A stretch of DNA of 13,062 nt from Mageeibacillus sp. UBA5747. GTDB lineage: Bacteria > Bacillota > Clostridia > Saccharofermentanales > UBA5734. Numbering within the stretch: the first letter of the stretch is position 1; the number at the start of each line of letters is the position of its first letter. Below are positions 1 through 6,259 of this stretch, in pieces. The DNA lies in NCBI GenBank assembly GCA_002419145.1, contig DIFN01000084.1, positions 1 through 13,062 on the forward strand. The letters run 5' to 3'. The position numbers and the translations under genes were made by a program. Under the pieces are notes generated by a model. The model saw only the letters and a list, made by a program, of their open reading frames with translations, was not told the DNA's origin and did no database searches.

Positions 1-96
1 TTATAACAGGCTTTGTGTGACCAGACCGGCCAAGGAGCGATGCCCTTGCTGATTGCCAGGCTGCGTGGGGTGAACCTGTTTTTTATGTGTCGCCTT

Positions 97-118
97 CGCA
101 CCAGTTCCAACTGGCGCG
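97..118. repeat. Palindrome in the gene-free leader
   Basis: The stretch 1-235 carries no gene I can support. Its clearest structure is CCAGTT at 101-106 mirrored by AACTGG at 109-114 around two bases. Outside one A/C mismatch the symmetry continues with CGC at 97-99 against GCG at 116-118. It could be an operator or a short hairpin in the leader of the RMD1-family gene that starts at 236. No convincing -35/-10 pair was found near it, so its role is unknown. Confidence 0.35.
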
Positions 119-235
119 GCCCTGACTTTTACATCAGTTTTGGGCTGGCCTTGTCCACCGAACCGGACTATGATGGAGACAAAGAGAACGACTGACAGCT
201 GCTTGTTGCTTCTATCCTGGCCAAGGAGGCTGCCC

Positions 236-1060
236 GTGTCTGAACTACGCTTCACCACTTTTGCGATCGCCCAGGAAATCGACTTGAACCGGGTGGCGGA
301 TGCTTTCGGGATCCGCAAGAAGTACACCTGGGAAGAAGCCCTTGTCCTGTCTGGCTATGTCCTGGGTCAAATGACCGGCTGGCACAGCCGCGAAGGCGAG
401 CAAATTTTGCTCTTTTCCTTTGGCAGCATCGTTTTCATCAATTCCAACCGTGAACACATTGAAAAGTTCCTGGCTTACCTGAAAACAGTGGTGCCGAGCA
501 TCGATGCGGTCAATTACCGGGTGTACCGCGAAGACTATGCCTTGCATGTCGAACCTGACCAGCCGGTCGAATGCACGGACCATTTCGTGCGGGTTCCAGC
601 CCTGCTGCCATATTACCCGGAATTGGTCTCGACCGTCATGGCTAAATCGGCTGCTCTCGAGCGGATCGAAGTTCAGCTGGAGCCGATTCTGGATACCATT
701 GAAAGCAAACTCGACCGGTTGGAGAAGGGTCGCCTGGGCCTTGGCAACAGGGAGCTGGCTCGGACGATTGCCCGTGTCGTCCGGCATGAATACAACACCA
801 TCGCCTACATCATGATCCTCGATAAGCCAGATATCACTTGGACCAGCAGCGATGCCGCCGATTTTTATGAAAAAATGGCCGATTTTTTCGAATTGACTGA
901 CCGCTACGAGGTGATCAAGCACAAGACAGCGATTCTCGAGCGGATCCTCGATGGCTTCATGTCGATCAGTCACTCGATCCGGGGGCTGTTTGTCGAGTGG
1001 GTGATCGTCCTGCTGATCGTGGTCGAAGTCATCCTGATGCTGCTTGATTTGCTGAGGTGA
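236..1060 (+). CDS. RMD1/DUF155-family membrane-anchored protein
   Basis: A 274-residue protein of the RMD1 (Required for meiotic nuclear division 1)/DUF155 family. The eukaryotic members are mitochondrial; RMND1 supports mitochondrial translation. The role in bacteria is not established. The N-terminal half holds the family's FSFGSIVFIN-type strand (residues about 60-69). The middle holds the conserved segment ARVVRHEYN (179-187) and ILDKPDITW (204-212), then YEKMADFFEL (221-230) and RYEVIKHK (233-240). The C-terminus is a hydrophobic segment (about 261-273), which should anchor it in the membrane. Start: GTG at 236, six bases after a perfect AAGGAGG (223-229). The frame is open back to 140, but that extension lacks a ribosome site. 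A half-length relative starts 6 bp after the stop, so the two are probably co-transcribed and may form a complex. Family call is confident; function is unknown. Confidence 0.85.
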   Translation: MSELRFTTFAIAQEIDLNRVADAFGIRKKYTWEEALVLSGYVLGQMTGWHSREGEQILLFSFGSIVFINSNREHIEKFLAYLKTVVPSIDAVNYRVYREDYALHVEPDQPVECTDHFVRVPALLPYYPELVSTVMAKSAALERIEVQLEPILDTIESKLDRLEKGRLGLGNRELARTIARVVRHEYNTIAYIMILDKPDITWTSSDAADFYEKMADFFELTDRYEVIKHKTAILERILDGFMSISHSIRGLFVEWVIVLLIVVEVILMLLDLLR

Positions 1061-1066
1061 GCGGAG

Positions 1067-1576
1067 ATGGCAGGGGAGAATCCCACGCGGGGGCTGGTGA
1101 CCGTATGCCGGGACGCTGTTGCACATCTGGGTGCGGATGATCCAGTCAGAGTGATCGTCGAAAATCGTGCACGGGAACTGGCTGCAGCCGAAACCAATCT
1201 CGACGAAGTCCTCGATGCAGCTGAGCGTTTGGTGACACAATTAGGTCAGCAACGTTTGCTGATCCGCTCGCGGCGCAACATTCTTTTGCTGACTCGCGTC
1301 GTGCGGGTTCAGTTCCAGAACCTGAGGCTGTTCGACCAGTTGGGCATGCCAGAGATCTGCCGATCAGAAGCTAAGATGCAACAGCATTACCTGGAACTGG
1401 CAGCTGAGTTTGAGCTGCAATTTTCCCAGGATCGCTTGATAGAAAAAGCAAAACTCCTGGACACGATCATGCGTAAAACAATCGTATCCAGGAGCCGGTT
1501 GACCGAGAACTGGTTGTTGCGGCTGGAGATCCTGCTGCTTATGCTTTTCCCATTGTTCCAATGGCTGTTTGAATGA
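1067..1576 (+). CDS. Short RMD1-like protein: C-terminal half only
   Basis: A 169-residue protein I would otherwise call hypothetical. Its C-terminal 100 residues align in register with residues 171-274 of the preceding gene: RVVR (77-80 here, 180-183 there), a P-[DE]-I step, and YLELAAEFEL against YEKMADFFEL. Both then have a K/L/I-patterned helix and a terminal hydrophobic anchor (about residues 151-167). The N-terminal sheet domain is missing. Residues 1-65 form a predicted helical stretch rich in E, A and L. Start: ATG 1067, with GAGG (1054-1057) inside the end of the previous gene as the likely ribosome site. The frame is intact, so it looks like a kept shortened paralogue, not a decayed copy. 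It ends 15 bp from the convergent rhodanese gene, and no terminator is visible between them. Partnership with the full-length protein is an inference. Confidence 0.7.
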   Translation: MAGENPTRGLVTVCRDAVAHLGADDPVRVIVENRARELAAAETNLDEVLDAAERLVTQLGQQRLLIRSRRNILLLTRVVRVQFQNLRLFDQLGMPEICRSEAKMQQHYLELAAEFELQFSQDRLIEKAKLLDTIMRKTIVSRSRLTENWLLRLEILLLMLFPLFQWLFE

Positions 1577-1591
1577 GATTCCGCTTTCCGA

Positions 1592-1924
1592 TCACCCTCG
1601 AACAATAACACCTGGCCAAGCGGTGATGCCGCCAATATTGGTGACGTTCTCGTAGCCATTTTTCATCAGCCAGCTGCAGGCCTGGCTGGAGCGGCTGCCA
1701 CTCAGGCAGTAGACAAAAAGCTTGGCTTGTTTATTGGGCACTTTCTGGGCGATCGAGACGGGCAGACGGTCGAGCGGGACATTGATGCTGCCCTTGATGT
1801 GGCCATTGTTGTACTCTTCTTTAGTCCGGACATCCAATAGGATGATGGAACGGTCCTTGGCCAGCTCGGCCTGGGCATCTTGCATCGACAGGGTAGGGAT
1901 CTTGTTACCAAACAATCCAAACAT
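1592..1924 (-). CDS. Single-domain rhodanese-like sulfurtransferase
   Basis: A 110-residue single rhodanese domain, typical in length for stand-alone GlpE/PspE-type proteins. These carry sulfane sulfur on an active-site cysteine as a persulfide. The active loop is C-L-S-G-S-R with Cys73 and Arg78. The CH2A-like motif LLDVRTKEEY (29-38) and GHIKGSINVPL (41-51) are both present. The ending NIGGITAWPG (96-105) is also characteristic. No signal peptide or membrane segment is apparent, so it is probably cytoplasmic. Start: ATG at 1922-1924 read leftward, preceded on that strand by AGGAGT at a good distance. The open frame extends upstream to 1972 without a ribosome site, so that start is rejected. 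It is transcribed alone, convergent with the RMD1 pair and divergent from the DNA glycosylase. The natural sulfur donor and acceptor cannot be read from the sequence. Confidence 0.9.
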   Translation of the reverse strand: MFGLFGNKIPTLSMQDAQAELAKDRSIILLDVRTKEEYNNGHIKGSINVPLDRLPVSIAQKVPNKQAKLFVYCLSGSRSSQACSWLMKNGYENVTNIGGITAWPGVIVRG

Positions 1925-1979
1925 GGAATCACTCCTGATTTGCCAGCACGCTTGTGCCGGGATATTTTTCACTGAGTGC

Positions 1980-1985
1980 AGTATA
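1980..1985 (-). promoter_or_regulatory. Candidate -10 box of the rhodanese gene
   Basis: On the minus strand this reads TATACT, 5 of 6 matches to TATAAT, about 55 bases upstream of the rhodanese start. No good -35 box lies 16-18 bases upstream, so the assignment is tentative. Confidence 0.3.
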
Positions 1986-2011
1986 AACGAAGAACCAGTC
2001 GTTTTTCTGTG

Positions 2012-2024
2012 ATTGTATTACAAT
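2012..2024. repeat. Small palindrome between divergent genes
   Basis: ATTGT (2012-2016) and ACAAT (2020-2024) form a perfect inverted repeat around three bases, between the divergent rhodanese and DNA glycosylase genes. Both strands read TACAAT here, a weak -10 match. It may be a small operator or chance. No -35 box supports a promoter. Confidence 0.25.
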
Positions 2025-2069
2025 GGACGTACTTGCAGGGGAATGCGCTCGCACGTGTGTGGAGGTCGT

Positions 2070-2603
2070 ATGGTCCATCCAATCTTACAGGCTTTTCTGC
2101 CTGTTGTCGCTGAAAACAGCCGGGTTCTGATCTTGGGATCGATGCCGAGTGTGGCCTCGCTTGCCAAGCACCAGTACTATGCTCATCCGCACAATGCCTT
2201 CTGGCAGATCATTCATGACTTGTGGGGAGTGGAACTGTCACAGGACTATGCGGCTCGCGTGCAGTTCTTGCTGGCGCATGGCTTGGCCTTGTGGGATGTT
2301 GTGGCCTCTTGCCGGCGCGAAGGCAGTGCAGATGCCGCGATCCGGGATGCCGTGGTCAATGACTTTGCGACCTTTTTCCAGCAATGGCCCCGGATCGATT
2401 GGCTCTGTTTCAATGGCCAGACAGCCGAAAAGTTGTTCAGGCAAAAGGTGCTCAAGGAACAGGGACGTGCGTCTCTGGATGCGTTACGGCCTGGGCTTCA
2501 GGCCTGTCTGCTGCCCTCGACCAGTCCGGCCCACGCGGTTTCCTACGCCCAAAAGCGAGCCCAGTGGCAAGTCGTGCGACACTGGGGGGAAGATGTGATC
2601 TAA
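2070..2603 (+). CDS. Family 6 DNA glycosylase (DNA-deoxyinosine glycosylase)
   Basis: A 177-residue enzyme of the uracil-DNA glycosylase superfamily, most like the family 6 hypoxanthine-DNA glycosylases. These remove deaminated adenine (hypoxanthine), and sometimes uracil, from DNA at the start of base excision repair. Visible motifs: LILGSMPSVASL (20-31, motif 1), YYAHPHNAFW (36-45) whose Asn42 matches the Asn I recall as essential in this family, LWDV (74-77), and LPSTSPAHA (148-156, motif 2). Start: ATG 2070, preceded by GGAGG at 2061-2065 (4-base gap). Upstream candidates in the open frame (TTG 2013, ATG 2043) lack a suitable ribosome site. The gene stands alone and ends 25 bp from the convergent AraC-type gene. 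A plain Mug/UDG assignment is less likely because of the GSMPS and HPxNAFW signatures. Substrate preference is inferred from family. Confidence 0.88.
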   Translation: MVHPILQAFLPVVAENSRVLILGSMPSVASLAKHQYYAHPHNAFWQIIHDLWGVELSQDYAARVQFLLAHGLALWDVVASCRREGSADAAIRDAVVNDFATFFQQWPRIDWLCFNGQTAEKLFRQKVLKEQGRASLDALRPGLQACLLPSTSPAHAVSYAQKRAQWQVVRHWGEDVI

Positions 2604-2628
2604 TCGTTGCAGCGGAGGGGAGCGAAAA

Positions 2629-3498
2629 TCAGCTCAACCGGACGGCGCTCGGTGTCTGTCCGGTCACACGCTTGAAGATCCGGTTGAAATTGGCCAGGTT
2701 GGCAAAACCACTGTCGATCGCAATGTCATAGATCCCTTGATCGGTCGTGCGCAAGAGGTCGATCGCCCGGGCAACCCGAACCTTGTGAATGTACTGGACC
2801 GGTGTCTGGCCAGTGGCGCGCTTGAAAAAGGTGCAAAAGTAGCTCGGTGTCATGTAGACGAGAGCGGCCAGATCTTCGAGCAGCAGGGATTGGTCAAGGT
2901 TCCGGCCAATGTGCTCGAAAACAACCTGCAACTGTTCGAGGCGCTTGTTCTTCTGGGCCGGCGTGAGGCTGGACTTGGCCTCATCCTGATAATACCGGAC
3001 CAGATAGGTGAAAATGGCCAGGAGCTTGGCCTTGATCATCAGCTGAAAGCCATGAGCCTGGCTTTTATACTCCTCTTCAATCTCCGTCAGCAGGGTGAAG
3101 ATTTTTTGGCCGACGGCTGAGTGACGGTCGATCTTGTTGCTGAAATTGGAGCCGCGTTCGAAAAAAGGCACCAGGTATTGCTTATCGAAAAGTGGGCTGG
3201 ACCCATCGCTGATCAGGCGGCCATCGAACATGACAACCGGCTGGATCATCGGCTCTGGTGGCAGGACCTCCATGTAATGGGGCTCGATGTTGTTGATCAC
3301 CACGATGTCGCCGGGGGCGATGTCGTAGACTTTGTTCTCAATATAGTACCGGCCATACCCTTGCTTAACGTAGGAGATCTCCAGATAATTATGCCAGTGG
3401 AAGGTGTGATCCATGCAGTAATAAGGCGGCATTTCTGCAAACTTGATCGCGAAAGGGAAATCTGCCGGAAGTTCTCTGGGTTTATAGACGGTTGCCAT
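2629..3498 (-). CDS. AraC-family regulator, likely of the gal operon
   Basis: A 289-residue regulator with an N-terminal cupin-like sensor domain (about residues 10-100) and two C-terminal helix-turn-helix motifs. The sensor domain shows H31, H34, H36 and E40, then GYGRYYIEN and APGDIVVIN, the usual AraC ligand-pocket pattern. The first HTH lies at about 217-240 and the second at about 266-283, each ending in the family's FKR.TGQTP signature. Start: ATG at 3496-3498 (leftward) with GAGG six bases upstream on that strand. The frame is open to 3588, but GTG 3588 and ATG 3537 have no ribosome site, and 289 residues is the normal family length. It is divergent from galT with 130 bp between the starts. 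This is a classic layout for a regulator sensing galactose or a galactoside, but the ligand is inferred from position only. Confidence 0.9.
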   Translation of the reverse strand: MATVYKPRELPADFPFAIKFAEMPPYYCMDHTFHWHNYLEISYVKQGYGRYYIENKVYDIAPGDIVVINNIEPHYMEVLPPEPMIQPVVMFDGRLISDGSSPLFDKQYLVPFFERGSNFSNKIDRHSAVGQKIFTLLTEIEEEYKSQAHGFQLMIKAKLLAIFTYLVRYYQDEAKSSLTPAQKNKRLEQLQVVFEHIGRNLDQSLLLEDLAALVYMTPSYFCTFFKRATGQTPVQYIHKVRVARAIDLLRTTDQGIYDIAIDSGFANLANFNRIFKRVTGQTPSAVRLS

Positions 3499-3559
3499 CC
3501 GATACCTCGCAAGCGAAAAATCGTACCAGTCCAGCATAAAAAAAGAGAGGAAAGGATCC

Positions 3560-3587
3560 TGGACATTTTCTATACTGGCAGTATACA
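3560..3587 (+). promoter_or_regulatory. Candidate promoter of galT-galE-galK
   Basis: TGGACA (3560-3565, one mismatch to TTGACA) and TATACA (3582-3587) are spaced 16 bp apart, 41 bases before the galT start. A perfect palindrome lies between and over these boxes, as expected of a controlled promoter. This is the best pair I found in the divergent region. No equally good pair was found for the AraC-type gene on the other strand. Confidence 0.45.
3571..3585. promoter_or_regulatory. Perfect 15-bp palindrome, likely gal operator
   Basis: TATACTG (3571-3577) and CAGTATA (3579-3585) form a perfect 7-1-7 inverted repeat in the AraC/galT divergent region. It overlaps the -10 box of the proposed galT promoter. 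The position would let a bound dimer block or redirect both directions of transcription. AraC-family proteins usually bind direct repeats, so another repressor is possible. Confidence 0.5.
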
Positions 3588-3628
3588 CGAAAGAGAAGAC
3601 TGATTCACCTCAAGGAGGCGCACAAACG

Positions 3629-5179
3629 ATGGCGATCCAGGATGATATTGAAAAATTGCTCCTGCTGGCGGTACAAAAAGGGATCCTCGATCCGCTCGAT
3701 GTAACCGGCAGCCGCAATCTGCTGCTCGATCTGTTCCGGCTGGACCAGCCGGCCTCAGAACCAGTCGTCCTGGAGCTGGGTGATAGCATTCCGGAGGTTC
3801 TAAACCGCATGGTTGACGTGGCTGGCGAGCTGGGGCTGGTCGATAGTTCGATTTTCGAACTGCGCGCCCTGTTTGACACCCGGATCATGGGCCTTCTTAT
3901 GCCACGGCCTTCAGTGGTGACAGCGACCTTCAACCGGCTGCGGGGGCAACAGTCCAGTCAGGCGGCGACCGATTATTTCTACCAGTTGTCGATCGACTCC
4001 AACTACATCCGCATGGCTGAGATCGCCCGCAACAAATCCTGGCAGACTGCGACGGAGTATGGTGACCTGGAGATTACGATCAATCTGGCCAAGCCGGAGA
4101 AGGATCCGCGGGCCATCGCCCTGGCTCTAACTCAGAAAAGCGCCCAGTATCCGCGCTGCCTGCTCTGCCCGGAAAATGTCGATTATGCCGGCCGGATCGA
4201 TTTCCCGGCGCGCCAGACGCTGCGGATCGTGCCATTGGAGTTGGCAGGAGAACGCTGGTATCTGCAATATTCGCCTTATGTCTATTACAACGAGCATTGC
4301 ATCGTGCTCGGCGAGCGACACGAACCGATGGTGATCAACCGCTGGACCTTTGCCGCGCTGCTTGATTTTGTAAACCAGTTCCCACATTACTTTTGCGGTT
4401 CGAATGCCGATCTGCCGATCGTCGGCGGCTCGATCCTGAACCACAACCATTTCCAGGGTGGTCGAGCGGCATTCCCGATGGACCAGGCGCCCCAGACGTT
4501 GAATTTTTCCCACCCGGATTTCCCGGAAGTTGAAGCTTGCCACATTTACTGGCCGCTGACCACCATCCGCCTGTCTAGTTACGACAGCGATGCACTCGTT
4601 GCTCTGGCGGACCTGATCTTGCATACCTGGCGGGGCTATTCAGATCCACAGGCTGAGATTCTGCACCAATCCAAACCCAACGGCCAGCTACAGCTGCATA
4701 ACACCATCACCCCGATCGCCCGCCAGCTCGCCGCTGGCCGCTTCCAACTCGACCTGGTCTTGCGCAACAACCGGACGACAGATGAATTCCCGCTCGGGAT
4801 TTTTCACCCGCATCGGGAAATCCATGCGGTGAAAAAGGAAAACATCGGCCTGATTGAGGTCATGGGTCTGGCGATCCTGCCGGGACGCCTGCAGACCGAG
4901 CTGACCGGGATCCGCGACTGGCTCTTGGCGGGTCGCGATCGCGCGGTGCTGGCCAGTCCGGAGCACCCGCTGCACAAGCACTTGGACTGGGTGGAGGCGC
5001 TGGTGGCGCGCGGGGGTCTGGCCGGTGCACCGGATGCAGCAGCCATCGATGCCATCCTGGCGCAGGAAGTGGGGCGTTTGTTCAAGACAGGACTTGAACA
5101 TTGTGGGGTCTTCAAGCAGGATAAAACAGGGATGGCCGCGCTCAGGCGTTTCCTGGTGGCCGCCGGATTCATATTCTGA
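3629..5179 (+). CDS. galT: UDP-glucose-hexose-1-phosphate uridylyltransferase (class II)
   Basis: GalT transfers UMP from UDP-glucose to galactose-1-phosphate, giving UDP-galactose and glucose-1-phosphate, the second step of the Leloir pathway. At 516 residues this is the longer, Gram-positive class II form, compared with about 350 residues for the E. coli type. Active-site motif N-H-N-H-F-Q-G-G lies at residues 271-278, with the HxHxQ arrangement on which UMP is carried. The CxxC in PRCLLC (C177, C180) and the N-terminal helical region (MAIQDDIEKL, LFDTRIMGLL) fit the same class. Start: ATG 3629 after AAGGAGG (3612-3618). It is the first gene of galT-galE-galK, with 48 bp to galE. The TGA lies inside a short direct repeat. 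It is controlled by the promoter and palindrome just upstream, and probably by the divergent AraC-type regulator. Confidence 0.96.
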   Translation: MAIQDDIEKLLLLAVQKGILDPLDVTGSRNLLLDLFRLDQPASEPVVLELGDSIPEVLNRMVDVAGELGLVDSSIFELRALFDTRIMGLLMPRPSVVTATFNRLRGQQSSQAATDYFYQLSIDSNYIRMAEIARNKSWQTATEYGDLEITINLAKPEKDPRAIALALTQKSAQYPRCLLCPENVDYAGRIDFPARQTLRIVPLELAGERWYLQYSPYVYYNEHCIVLGERHEPMVINRWTFAALLDFVNQFPHYFCGSNADLPIVGGSILNHNHFQGGRAAFPMDQAPQTLNFSHPDFPEVEACHIYWPLTTIRLSSYDSDALVALADLILHTWRGYSDPQAEILHQSKPNGQLQLHNTITPIARQLAAGRFQLDLVLRNNRTTDEFPLGIFHPHREIHAVKKENIGLIEVMGLAILPGRLQTELTGIRDWLLAGRDRAVLASPEHPLHKHLDWVEALVARGGLAGAPDAAAIDAILAQEVGRLFKTGLEHCGVFKQDKTGMAALRRFLVAAGFIF

Positions 5180-5204
5180 CCAGTTTACCAATTCTGACCG
5201 GTTT
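5173..5204. repeat. Tandem 18-bp duplication across the galT stop
   Basis: ATTCTGACC[A/G]GTTT occurs at 5173-5186 and again at 5191-5204, 18 bases apart, with one mismatch. The first copy contains the galT stop codon (5177-5179). The second lies just before the galE ribosome site (AGGAGG, 5212-5217). It looks like a slippage duplication. Any regulatory role is unproven. Confidence 0.6.
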
Positions 5205-5227
5205 CGTTTTCAGGAGGATTTATAAAT

Positions 5228-6259
5228 ATGCGGACCATTCTAGTGACCGGCGGTGCCGGTTATATCGGCAGTCATACCTGCCTCGAACTTTTAAATGAAG
5301 GCAATGCCGTGGTTGTGGTTGACAATCTGGAAAACTCCAGCCGCGAAGCTCTGACCCGGGTTGAGGCCATCACGGGCAAGTCGGTCGACTTTTATCCGGT
5401 CGATGTCTGTGATCGCGACGCTTTGCGCGGCGTTTTCCAGAAACACACCATCCATGCGGTGATCCATTTTGCCGGGCTCAAGGCGGTTGGTGAATCGGTC
5501 GCCCAGCCGCTGCGCTATTACCGCAACAACCTTGACAGCACCCTCGCCCTGTGTGAGGTGATGGCTGAATTTGATGTGAACCAGCTCGTTTTCAGCTCAT
5601 CGGCGACTGTTTACGGCTTGCCGGAGCGGGTGCCTATCACGGAGGATTTCCCGACCTGGTGCACCAATCCCTATGGTTGGACCAAACTGATGAATGAGCA
5701 GATTCTGAGAGACGTCCAAGCGGCCAACCCCACCTGGTCGATTGTGCTGTTGCGCTATTTCAATCCAATCGGAGCCCATGAATCAGGCCAGATCGGTGAA
5801 GATCCCAGCGGCATCCCCAACAACCTGATGCCGTTCATTGCCCAGGTTGCCGTTGGCCGGCGCGACAAGCTGCACGTTTTTGGTGCTGACTATCCGACCG
5901 TCGATGGCACCGGCGTGCGTGATTACATTCATGTCGTCGACTTGGCAATCGGCCACATCCGGGCGCTCGAATACGCGGCCGCCCATACTGGAACGGAGGC
6001 GATCAATCTGGGGACCGGCCAGGGCTACAGCGTCCTGCAGCTGGTCAAGGCCTTTGAGCATGCATCCGGCCGGAAGGTTCCCTACCAGATCGACCCGCGC
6101 CGCCCAGGCGATGTCGCTCTATGCTACGCCGATCCGACCAAGGCCCGGGAACTGCTGCACTGGCAAGCGGTGCGCGACCTGGAGACGATGTGCCGCGATA
6201 CCTGGCGCTGGCAAAGCCAGAACCCCAACGGCTATGCCAAGGAGACTGCTGCCCCATGA
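5228..6259 (+). CDS. galE: UDP-glucose 4-epimerase
   Basis: GalE interconverts UDP-galactose and UDP-glucose with tightly bound NAD, completing the Leloir cycle and also supplying UDP-galactose for glycan synthesis. It has 343 residues, the normal length. The extended SDR features are all present: GGAGYIG NAD-binding loop (8-14), D32 for the NAD ribose in VVDNLEN, and HFAGLKAVGES (80-90). The catalytic set S123-S125, Tyr149 and Lys153 (N-P-Y-G-W-T-K) falls at the same numbers I recall for E. coli GalE. GVRDYIHVVDLA (236-247) is typical of the substrate domain. Start: ATG 5228, 10 bases after AGGAGG (5212-5217). Its last codons overlap the galK start (ATGA at 6256-6259), so galE and galK are translationally coupled. 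Confidence 0.97.
   Translation: MRTILVTGGAGYIGSHTCLELLNEGNAVVVVDNLENSSREALTRVEAITGKSVDFYPVDVCDRDALRGVFQKHTIHAVIHFAGLKAVGESVAQPLRYYRNNLDSTLALCEVMAEFDVNQLVFSSSATVYGLPERVPITEDFPTWCTNPYGWTKLMNEQILRDVQAANPTWSIVLLRYFNPIGAHESGQIGEDPSGIPNNLMPFIAQVAVGRRDKLHVFGADYPTVDGTGVRDYIHVVDLAIGHIRALEYAAAHTGTEAINLGTGQGYSVLQLVKAFEHASGRKVPYQIDPRRPGDVALCYADPTKARELLHWQAVRDLETMCRDTWRWQSQNPNGYAKETAAP

Noticed and set aside
57..84. Possible terminator: CAGG/CCTG followed by six T
   Set aside because: The stem is only 4 bp with a 14-base loop, too weak to call.
40..195. Small plus-strand frame (51 codons from ATG 40) preceded by AAGGAG at 32-37
   Set aside because: The ribosome site is only 2 bases from the ATG, the peptide resembles nothing, and codon use does not look coding. 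The 10-base match GGCCAAGGAG at 28-37 and 219-228 is probably just two Shine-Dalgarno-like sequences.
1..327. 108-codon open frame on the minus strand over the leader and the start of the RMD1-family gene
   Set aside because: It overlaps the well-supported gene start at 236 with its perfect ribosome site, shows no recognisable motif and has unlikely composition.
245..1240. 331-codon minus-strand open frame opposite the RMD1 pair
   Set aside because: Shadow frame: it runs antisense across two supported genes with better starts, and its His/Asp/Gln-rich product has no domain features.
2737..3603. Two plus-strand frames (127 and 160 codons) opposite the AraC-type gene
   Set aside because: Antisense shadows; the minus-strand product has clear AraC motifs over the same bases.
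3499..3628. Catabolite-repression (cre) site or riboswitch before the gal operon
   Set aside because: I searched by eye for a TGnAAGCGnTTnCA-like site and found none; the gap is too short and unstructured for a riboswitch apart from the palindrome.
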